Source: UBA2882 sp045542735 | Lineage (GTDB): Bacteria; Bacillota; Clostridia; Lachnospirales; Lachnospiraceae | DNA length: 64,000 nt | Assembly (NCBI GenBank): GCA_045542735.1 | Contig: JAZQLQ010000012.1 | Span: forward strand, 25,697 to 89,696 | Reading direction: 5' to 3' | In this document: positions 34,732 to 41,590 of the stretch, piece by piece | How positions within the stretch are numbered: the stretch's first letter is position 1 | How the letters are laid out: each line of letters begins with the position of its first letter | Position numbers and translations under genes: made by a program | Notes under the pieces: generated by a model | What the model was told of the DNA's origin: nothing | The model's input: only the letters and a program-made list of their open reading frames with translations | Databases searched by the model: none

Positions 34732-36168
34732 GTGGTTTTTTCCAGTATTGAATTTTTATTGGGATTTCTTCCCATATTTTTAGTACTATATTATGTGACT
34801 CCTGCAAATTTCAAAAACTTTGTTTTATTTGCAGGGAGTTTATTTTTTTACGCCTATGGAGAGCCAAAGTATGTGTTATTACTTTGTGTGTCTATGATTA
34901 TGAACTATTTTTGCGGCCGGATGCTGGAGTCTCGCATTAAAGTCAGCAAAAAACGCAAACAAAAGCAAAAAGAGATTATTAAGCGGAAAAAAGCGGAGTT
35001 ATCCCGTAAGCTGATGTTTATTGGGACAGTAGCACTGAATGTTGCGGTGCTGGCGGTGTTTAAATGGGCACCGGATGGAATGGGCTTGCCCTTAGGTGTC
35101 AGCTTTTATACTTTTCAGGTGATTTCCTATTTGGCAGATGTGTACCGCGGTGAAATCCGCGCAGAACGTTCTTTCTTAAAGTTGGGAACTTATATTTGCA
35201 TGTTTCCACAGTTGGTGGCAGGACCTATTGTACATTATGAAGAGGTATCAAAGGTGTTGGAGCGGCCGAGAGTCACAGCTAAGCAGTTTGACAGTGGGTT
35301 AAAGACCTTTGTATGGGGCCTGGTGATGAAGGTGCTCCTTGCAGACCGCTTATCGATTTTATGGCATGAGCTTGCGACTACCGGTTATATCAGTATTTCC
35401 ACATCTTTGGCATGGATGGGTGCAATCTCTTATTCTATGCAGATTTATTTTGATTTTTATGGTTATTCCCTAATGGCAATTGGTCTGGGGAGAATGTTGG
35501 GTTATGAGCTTCCTATAAACTTCCGGACGCCTTATATGGCAACGAGTATCCGTGATTTTTATCGCAGATGGCATATGACCTTGGGACGCTGGTTTACCAA
35601 GTATGTATATATCCCCTTGGGAGGAAGCAAAAAGGGAATGCTTCGTACACTTGCGAATCTGTTGTTTGTCTGGGTGTTGACTTCCTTATGGCACGGAATG
35701 AATATGAATTTTTTGCTTTGGGGCATGGTGTTGTGTGCATTGATTATGCTTGAGAAGTTGATTACCAAGGTAACTATGGGGCAGGAAGAGATAAGTACAT
35801 CCAACGGTTCCATATTTTTTGTGACTTGTAAAAAAATTGTGGGTCATGTTTATGTCTTATTGGTGATTCCGGTGACATGGATGTGTTTTGCTATCAGTAA
35901 AACGGATGAGCTTTTTGTTTATCTTGGCAGAATGTTTGGTTTGGTAGAAGGAACCAATGTGAATTCTTTGATATTGGATGAAAAATGGGAAAAATACGGA
36001 GTGCTGATGCTTGTTGCGGCATTTATGTGCACACCCGTTGCGGATAAAGTGTTTGCAAAATGGAAAGACCGCATACCGGGAATGCTTGTATTGGTTGTCC
36101 TATTTTGGATGTGCGTCTGGTATTTGATTACTATGGGAAATAATCCCTTCATGTATTTTAGATTTTAG
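34732..36168 (+). CDS. MBOAT family O-acyltransferase (AlgI/DltB-like)
   Basis: A 478-residue polytopic membrane acyltransferase. It starts at GTG 34732 with the family's usual N-terminus (VFSSIEFLLGFLPIFLVLYY). The core block is HMTLGRWFTKYVYIPLGGS (about residues 280-298), and the invariant histidine lies in LTSLWHGMNMNFLLWG (about 315-330). AlgI-type members pass acetyl groups across the membrane to a polysaccharide acetylase. The SGNH-type protein encoded 17 bases downstream is the natural partner. The substrate, a surface glycan or teichoic acid, is inferred. The ribosome site is weak. Confidence 0.92.
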   Translation: MVFSSIEFLLGFLPIFLVLYYVTPANFKNFVLFAGSLFFYAYGEPKYVLLLCVSMIMNYFCGRMLESRIKVSKKRKQKQKEIIKRKKAELSRKLMFIGTVALNVAVLAVFKWAPDGMGLPLGVSFYTFQVISYLADVYRGEIRAERSFLKLGTYICMFPQLVAGPIVHYEEVSKVLERPRVTAKQFDSGLKTFVWGLVMKVLLADRLSILWHELATTGYISISTSLAWMGAISYSMQIYFDFYGYSLMAIGLGRMLGYELPINFRTPYMATSIRDFYRRWHMTLGRWFTKYVYIPLGGSKKGMLRTLANLLFVWVLTSLWHGMNMNFLLWGMVLCALIMLEKLITKVTMGQEEISTSNGSIFFVTCKKIVGHVYVLLVIPVTWMCFAISKTDELFVYLGRMFGLVEGTNVNSLILDEKWEKYGVLMLVAAFMCTPVADKVFAKWKDRIPGMLVLVVLFWMCVWYLITMGNNPFMYFRF

Positions 36169-36185
36169 AGAGGCAATGATGCTTT

Positions 36186-37025
36186 GTGAATAGATATAAA
36201 AATTATATATTTGTCTGTCTGTTACTTCTTGGCGGTCTGGTCTTTTTTGCATATGAAGATGCATGGAAGCGCTATCAGGATCGTATGCAGGAAGCGTGGG
36301 AAGAAAATGTGGAGATTTGGGCTGAATCCGTCTCGGATAACCACATGACAAATGTGTCAGAAAATGATTTAACAATTGATGATACCTTGAGCGGCAATGA
36401 AATAAAGTTGGATGAGAAAGAAGTTGTTTATACAACGGTAGATGAAAGCTATTTTGATGATGCGGTATTTATCGGCGATTCCCGCACTGTAGGCTTATAT
36501 GATTATGCCGGTCTTGAGAATACAGATTTTTTTGCATCTTCAGGATTGACAATTTACAAATTGTTTGAGGAACCGGATGGTAAATTTAAAGACGGAAATT
36601 GGACAGAAAATATTGAAACTTCCTTACAGAAAAAACAGTACAAAAAGATATATTTGATGATTGGTATCAATGAGATGGGTACCGGTGATGTAGATTATTT
36701 TATTGAACATTATAAAGCTGCGGTGGCACGAATCCATGAACTGCAACCGGATGCCATAATCTATCTCCAGGGAATTATGCATGTGACAACAGAGCGTTCT
36801 GAGGAAGGCGATTATATCAACAACGAGGGTATTCGGGCGCGAAATGAATGCATTGCAGAATTGGCAGATAATGAGAAGATTTTTTATTTGGATGTCAATA
36901 GTGTAGTCTGTGATGAGAGCGGTGGATTAAATCCGGAATATACCTTTGATGGCGTTCACTTATATGCACAGCATATCCATCTTTGGACGGAGTATCTGAT
37001 GGAGCATGCCATAAAGGTTGAATAA
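36186..37025 (+). CDS. Membrane-anchored SGNH/GDSL-type hydrolase or acetyltransferase
   Basis: A 279-residue protein with an N-terminal membrane helix (about residues 7-23), a linker, and an SGNH domain facing outside. Block I is FIGDSRTVGLY (about 96-106, nucleophile Ser), block III GINEMG (about 158-163), and block V DGVHLYAQ (about 257-264, Asp and His). Paired with the MBOAT gene just upstream, it most likely completes O-acetylation of a surface polymer, like AlgX/AlgJ or PatB do. It starts at GTG 36186 with GAGAGG about 10 bases away. Confidence 0.85.
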   Translation: MNRYKNYIFVCLLLLGGLVFFAYEDAWKRYQDRMQEAWEENVEIWAESVSDNHMTNVSENDLTIDDTLSGNEIKLDEKEVVYTTVDESYFDDAVFIGDSRTVGLYDYAGLENTDFFASSGLTIYKLFEEPDGKFKDGNWTENIETSLQKKQYKKIYLMIGINEMGTGDVDYFIEHYKAAVARIHELQPDAIIYLQGIMHVTTERSEEGDYINNEGIRARNECIAELADNEKIFYLDVNSVVCDESGGLNPEYTFDGVHLYAQHIHLWTEYLMEHAIKVE

Positions 37026-37090
37026 TGCAATGGTATAAGAATAATTTGTAAAGGTCTGTTTATACTAATCTCCAAAATGGAGGTGGTAAG

Positions 37091-37321
37091 ATGGATATCA
37101 ATGTAAATCAAAATACAAGTCTGCGTACTGTCAATGAAGGAATCGGAGCCAGCATTCGCGACCAGTTTGAGTCAGATGCAGAGCAGGAAAAGATGATGCA
37201 GAGCTTGTCGGATAAACTGATGGAAATGGGCAGACAAGAGGATGCACAAAGAGCCATCTGCGATGAAGATTACAGAATGGCCCTTTTAGATGAATTTCAT
37301 ATTTCAAGTAAAGCAGATTAA
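37091..37321 (+). CDS. Small hypothetical protein
   Basis: A 76-residue hydrophilic, probably helical protein, with no membrane segment or signal peptide. A good ribosome site (TGGAGGTGG) precedes the ATG, which supports expression. The C-terminal half is acidic and rich in Met and Gln (EQEKMMQSLSDKLMEMGRQEDAQ). No family is recognised. It ends with a 4-base overlap of the convergent hydrolase gene. Confidence 0.55.
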   Translation: MDINVNQNTSLRTVNEGIGASIRDQFESDAEQEKMMQSLSDKLMEMGRQEDAQRAICDEDYRMALLDEFHISSKAD

Positions 37322-38787
37322 AAGTCTTTTTGTTTTAACTCTGCAACAATATCATAGAACACGTGAAGCACGTCGAATCCCTTGATGTCTTCGCGCTTTA
37401 AATCAATCATGTCACCGTGGGAAATACCGCGGTGATATTTGTTTGAAAGAATACCATTAAATTCGCCCCATTCCATACTGGACACATCTACCAGGCCGTC
37501 GTTGAGTTTGCCCTTGCAGGTGCACATGAGTAAATAAGGGATTGCCAATAAGGAATCACTAAAACAGGATTTCATATAGGAACCAAAACTCTGGTAATAT
37601 ACCCCGGGAACATTGGGATTATCAATGTTAAACTGCTTGCAAAATTCCGGGTCAAGTTCCTGACTGGAAGTATAGCTGTCAGGTGCATCATCACCGGCTA
37701 CGGCGAAGCATGCGTTAATGCATTTGGTGATAAAACGGAATATACTATCAGGTAACTTTTTAAGTAAGGTAATCAACTCCGAACCATGATGAGGGGTATT
37801 GATGGTAGTAAGTGAAGCCACCTTGTCTCCATAGCCCATGGTGGAAATCAGATAACGGCAATCCAGACCTCCTTTGGAGTGGGCAATCAGGTTGACCTTA
37901 TCGCAGTCATTTTCTTCCAGTACTTTATCAATGGTCTCGGCAATAATGGCAGCGTTGCTTTTTAAATCACTCCATGCTTTTTGATGACCATAATATACCT
38001 TTGCCCCATGCATCTTTAAGATTAAGGGGATGCGTCCCCAATAGTTAAAGTATCGTAAATCCCTAAAACCAATGCCATGAACCATGACCAAAGGATATCG
38101 GGTTGCGCAACTGTCATTCTTACCGGTAAATATTTCCAAATCCCTGCGGCTGACGGCAACTAAGTATTCATCCTTGGCGTCCTTACACAAAATGTGTGCC
38201 AGATAAAGCTGGACAAAGGGAACCCACATAAAGAGCAGAATGATAATTCTCTTAAAAATCCCCAGATTGCGGGAAGCAAAGAAGATACGAAGGCATCCAT
38301 TGATTAAAAATAACCATACAAAGATAACGGAATAGAGGACTTCTAAAGTAAGCAATAAATAGTTTGGCTTTCCATCGAAAAAGATGTGATAAAGGTGTTT
38401 GGGAAAACCAAGAGAAATAATATAACAAATCAAATACCAAAGTGGAAGTAAATAGAGGCCGATGAGACCGGTATGTATCAGGTTTCTTCCACCATATAGA
38501 ATACCAATGCGTATGCTGCCGCTTTCCTTTTTGCCACGCACGTGAAGGTGTAGTCTAAGTGTTGTGTATAGCTGAAAAAATATAACGGCAAGTGCATAAA
38601 AAAGAACAAAGAAGTTATCGGCGGTATATTCCCATGTGGTTGGAGAAGCTAATACAAATAGAGGCAGATGTGGTGCCAAAAATAAATAGGGAATCAACCA
38701 TTTTTTATGTGAGAGATTAATGATTTTTGTAAGGTCCAAAATAACTATGGACAATAATATTATGGTCAAAATGTTTTCGTACCACAT
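37318..38787 (-). CDS. Alpha/beta hydrolase (lipase-like) with N-terminal membrane domain
   Basis: A 489-residue protein. The N-terminal half (about residues 1-225) has five to six membrane helices. The C-terminal half is an alpha/beta hydrolase with the oxyanion segment YPLVMVHGIGFRD (about 254-266), the nucleophile elbow AHSKGG (about 327-332) and TINTPHHGSEL (about 348-358), as in secreted triacylglycerol lipases and esterases. The join of membrane and lipase parts is unusual. ATG 38787 follows AGGAGG by 8 bases; the open frame runs to 38871 without a site. It may act on membrane lipids, but the substrate is unknown. Confidence 0.8.
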   Translation of the reverse strand: MWYENILTIILLSIVILDLTKIINLSHKKWLIPYLFLAPHLPLFVLASPTTWEYTADNFFVLFYALAVIFFQLYTTLRLHLHVRGKKESGSIRIGILYGGRNLIHTGLIGLYLLPLWYLICYIISLGFPKHLYHIFFDGKPNYLLLTLEVLYSVIFVWLFLINGCLRIFFASRNLGIFKRIIILLFMWVPFVQLYLAHILCKDAKDEYLVAVSRRDLEIFTGKNDSCATRYPLVMVHGIGFRDLRYFNYWGRIPLILKMHGAKVYYGHQKAWSDLKSNAAIIAETIDKVLEENDCDKVNLIAHSKGGLDCRYLISTMGYGDKVASLTTINTPHHGSELITLLKKLPDSIFRFITKCINACFAVAGDDAPDSYTSSQELDPEFCKQFNIDNPNVPGVYYQSFGSYMKSCFSDSLLAIPYLLMCTCKGKLNDGLVDVSSMEWGEFNGILSNKYHRGISHGDMIDLKREDIKGFDVLHVFYDIVAELKQKDF

Positions 38788-38845
38788 AATAAATCCTCCT
38801 AAGTAATAGCTGCAGACATCTAGATGAGCTACTACATACAAAATA

Positions 38846-38879
38846 CCGACCGGCTTGCTTAAAGGTTGCATCCGGTCGG
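38846..38879 (-). terminator. Terminator-like hairpin after the C-GCAxxG-C-C gene
   Basis: CCGACCGG (38846-38853) and CCGGTCGG (38872-38879) form a GC-rich stem. On the minus strand it is followed by TATTTTGT, a short T run, so it can end the gene at 38893. Confidence 0.65.
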
Positions 38880-38892
38880 AAATGGTTTTGCA

Positions 38893-39297
38893 TTATAAAT
38901 TTAATACATTTTGAGCAATCTCAACTGCATCCATAATGCAATCGGGACAGGAACGAAGGACTTTACCGGTTTCTACGCCTTTCAAGTCTTTGCAGATAGT
39001 AGAGCCGTTCTTTTCCTGAAATTGCTTCACAATCTCTTTGGATAACTGATAGGTAGAAGCCTTGGTCTTGGGATCGTCCAAATCGCCATCACTGTTTTTT
39101 AGTCCTGCCAGAACAACAGCACCGGTCACAGCACCACAGGTTCCTTCCATACCACCCATACCCAGACCACAGCCTTCACATACTTTAAAAAGCATTTCTT
39201 TGTCTGCGCCTACTTCATCAGCAAACGCCATGGCAACAGCCTGTGCACAATTGTATTTTTTGTCATGGTAAGCAATTGCTAATTCTTTTTTTGTCAT
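38893..39297 (-). CDS. C-GCAxxG-C-C family (split-Soret type) redox protein
   Basis: A 134-residue protein of the family named for its cysteine spacing. The first cysteine lies in YNCAQAV (about residue 17), then CEGCGLGMGGMEGTCGAVTGA (about 40-60) holds the core cysteines, and the last pair is in RSCPDC (about 115-120). Family members are thought to bind metal or an iron-sulfur cluster, and their reaction is unknown. It is co-directional with buk and ptb, 35 bases after buk. Confidence 0.85.
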   Translation of the reverse strand: MTKKELAIAYHDKKYNCAQAVAMAFADEVGADKEMLFKVCEGCGLGMGGMEGTCGAVTGAVVLAGLKNSDGDLDDPKTKASTYQLSKEIVKQFQEKNGSTICKDLKGVETGKVLRSCPDCIMDAVEIAQNVLNL

Positions 39298-39332
39298 AAT
39301 CTTTTCCTTTCGTAAGTCAGTAGAGGAAAATT

Positions 39333-40400
39333 TTAGTATTTCATTGCTTCTTCTTCGCCGTTCATCACGCGGAGTGCACCCTGAGCTAATGCTAAGAGTT
39401 CATCCTCACCGGGATATACAGTGAAAGGAGCCATCCATTCGCATTTTTCTTTCAGTCCTGCTACAACACCTTTGTCGTATGCAATACCACCGGTAACGAT
39501 GATCTGGTCTACTTTGCCGTTTAATACACAAGCCATAGCACCCATATCTTTTGCTACCTGCTGAACAAATGCGGCGCGAAGAAGGATTGCTTTTTCATCA
39601 CCTTCGTTGGCCATTTTCTCTACATCACGCATATCGTTGGTGCCAAGGTATGCATTGAAACCACCGTTACCAACCAATTTTTTATAAACTTCTTTTTCGG
39701 TATATTCACCTGAGAAGCACATTTTTACCAAAGCACCTACGGGTACTGCGCCGGCTCTCTCGGGAGAGAATGCACCGTCACCGTCTAATGCATTAAATAC
39801 ATCTACGATTTTCCCCTGTTTGTGAGCGCCTACGGATACGCCACCGCCCATGTGTACAACAACTAAGTTTAAGGAATCGTATGCTTTTCCTGTTTCTTTT
39901 GCGTAGCGTTTTGCAACAGCTTTCTGGTTTAATGCATGGAAAACGCTGGTACGGGGCAATTCCGGTACACCGGAGAATCTTGCTACATCTTCCAACTCGT
40001 CAACAACAACGGGGTCAACAATGTAAGAAGGAACACCGATGGAATCGCCGATTTCTCTTGCAAGGATACCACCAAGGTTGGAAGCGTGCTGTCCTTGTTT
40101 GCCGATTTTTAAATCTTCCAATAAATCGTCTGTAACTGCATAGGTACCGCCGGGGATGGGTTTTAACATACCACCACGTCCTACGATAACATCCAAGGAC
40201 TTGATATCGAAGTTTTTGGAATCTAATAAGTTTACAATGATATCTTTACGGAAATCCTTCTGGTCTACGATGGAAGCGTAGCTTGCGATTTCCTCTGTAG
40301 AGTGTCTTAAGGTTTCTTCAAATAATAAGGTTTCGTCTTCAAACACACCGATCTTGGTGGAAGTGGAGCCGGGATTGATAATTAAACTTTTAATAGACAT
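39333..40400 (-). CDS. buk: Butyrate kinase
   Basis: A 355-residue enzyme of the acetate/butyrate kinase (ASKHA) family that makes butyrate and ATP from butyryl phosphate. The N-terminus LIINPGSTSTKIGVFEDE is the family's phosphate-binding start. GRGGMLKPIPGGTYAV (about residues 74-89) and VVHMGGGVSVGAHKQG (about 180-195) are conserved. GVAYDKGV-like strands near 310 close the ATP site. It lies 30 bases after ptb on the same strand, so the pair forms the terminal butyrate branch. Confidence 0.96.
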   Translation of the reverse strand: MSIKSLIINPGSTSTKIGVFEDETLLFEETLRHSTEEIASYASIVDQKDFRKDIIVNLLDSKNFDIKSLDVIVGRGGMLKPIPGGTYAVTDDLLEDLKIGKQGQHASNLGGILAREIGDSIGVPSYIVDPVVVDELEDVARFSGVPELPRTSVFHALNQKAVAKRYAKETGKAYDSLNLVVVHMGGGVSVGAHKQGKIVDVFNALDGDGAFSPERAGAVPVGALVKMCFSGEYTEKEVYKKLVGNGGFNAYLGTNDMRDVEKMANEGDEKAILLRAAFVQQVAKDMGAMACVLNGKVDQIIVTGGIAYDKGVVAGLKEKCEWMAPFTVYPGEDELLALAQGALRVMNGEEEAMKY

Positions 40401-40430
40401 TTGTATTACCTATCCTTTCTGGTTTTATAA

Positions 40431-41351
40431 TTAGTTGTTTTTCATGAATTCGGATACTACAGCACCCAAAGCTAAGGAGTTTACTTTTACATCTACATCA
40501 TCGGAACGGCTGGTTAAGATAACCGGAGCTTTTGTACCGGTTAACATGTTGCCATTTACCATATCAGCAGTATGAACCATTGCTTTGTATACTAAGTTAC
40601 CTGCGTGGATATCGGGGAAGAGAAGTACATCTGCATCACCAACGATTTTACGGTCAGATGCGCCTGCTTTATGCTGTGCAGCTTCGGGGCAGATAGCCAA
40701 GTCCATGGATAAAGGACCGTCTACGATACAACCGGTGATCTTGCCTTCTTCGTTCATCTTGGTAAGCTCTGCAGCTTCTACAGTACAAGGCATTTTGGGA
40801 TTTACAACCTCAACAGCTGCTAAAGGAGCAACCTTGGGATTGGGAACGCCACAGGCATGGCAGATTTCTACAGTATTGTTGATAATAGATACTTTATCCT
40901 CAAGAGTGGGATAAGGCATAAATGCAACGTCTGTTAAGAACAATAAGTGGTCGATGCCTTTTACGTCAAATACACATACATGGGATAAAGGGCTTCCGGT
41001 ACGAAGACCTACTTCTTTATCTAAAACGCTCTTTAAGAAGCCTTTCGTATCAATCATACCTTTCATGTACATGTCAGCTTTACCGTCATGTACCAAAGAT
41101 ACAGCGATTCTTGCAGCTTCTGTGATGTCTTTCTCATCAATGATTTCATAATCTGTCAGATCCATATTAATTTCTGCAGCGATTTCTCTGATTTTGTCTT
41201 CATCACCTACTAAGATTGCATCAGCGATGTTGCGCTCTTTTGCAACTTTAACAGCTTCCAATACGGGACCGTCCTGAGCAACAGCGACGGATACTTTTTT
41301 CAGCGGGCAACCGTCTAATTTGGCGATTAACTCATCAAAACTCTTTGTCAT
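40431..41351 (-). CDS. ptb: Phosphate butyryltransferase
   Basis: A 306-residue enzyme that converts butyryl-CoA and phosphate to butyryl phosphate. Typical family blocks are VAVAQDGPVLEAVK (about residues 21-34), MYMKGMIDTKGFLKSVL (about 98-114) and HVCVFD...LFLTDVAFMPYPTLEDK (about 124-152). GADVLLFPDIHAGN-like sequence (here GDADVLLFPDIHAGN, about 241-255) is the acyl phosphate region. It is the first gene of ptb-buk, with its own promoter at 41412-41440. It is separate from the operon that makes its substrate. Confidence 0.95.
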   Translation of the reverse strand: MTKSFDELIAKLDGCPLKKVSVAVAQDGPVLEAVKVAKERNIADAILVGDEDKIREIAAEINMDLTDYEIIDEKDITEAARIAVSLVHDGKADMYMKGMIDTKGFLKSVLDKEVGLRTGSPLSHVCVFDVKGIDHLLFLTDVAFMPYPTLEDKVSIINNTVEICHACGVPNPKVAPLAAVEVVNPKMPCTVEAAELTKMNEEGKITGCIVDGPLSMDLAICPEAAQHKAGASDRKIVGDADVLLFPDIHAGNLVYKAMVHTADMVNGNMLTGTKAPVILTSRSDDVDVKVNSLALGAVVSEFMKNN

Positions 41352-41381
41352 TTGATCCTACCTCTTTCTTCTCATAAATTG

Positions 41382-41440
41382 GCGGTGTAAAAGTACACCG
41401 CAGATATTAAAATCATAGCACTAATCAGCTTAAAAAGCAA
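41382..41440 (-). promoter_or_regulatory. ptb-buk promoter and leader hairpin
   Basis: On the minus strand TTGCTT (41440-41435), a 17-base spacer and TATGAT (41417-41412). The leader then forms a perfect 8-bp hairpin, GCGGTGTA with TACACCGC (41382-41401, 4-base loop), without a T tail. The hairpin may stabilise the messenger. Confidence 0.55.
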
Positions 41441-41506
41441 CGTTTGGAGACAGGGCTTTTACACTTTGTTCATAAAAAGTTTATGGAATCGTCACAGGGC
41501 TTTTAG

Positions 41507-41535
41507 TTGAATCCCATGCGTAAATCTGTTACAAT
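41507..41535 (+). promoter_or_regulatory. secA promoter
   Basis: TTGAAT (41507-41512), a 17-base spacer and TACAAT (41530-41535), 56 bases before the start codon. Confidence 0.6.
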
Positions 41536-41590
41536 ACTCTTTAGGTTTTTAAAAGGGGAATATTTATTCCTTGCTACAAGGAGCGACAAG

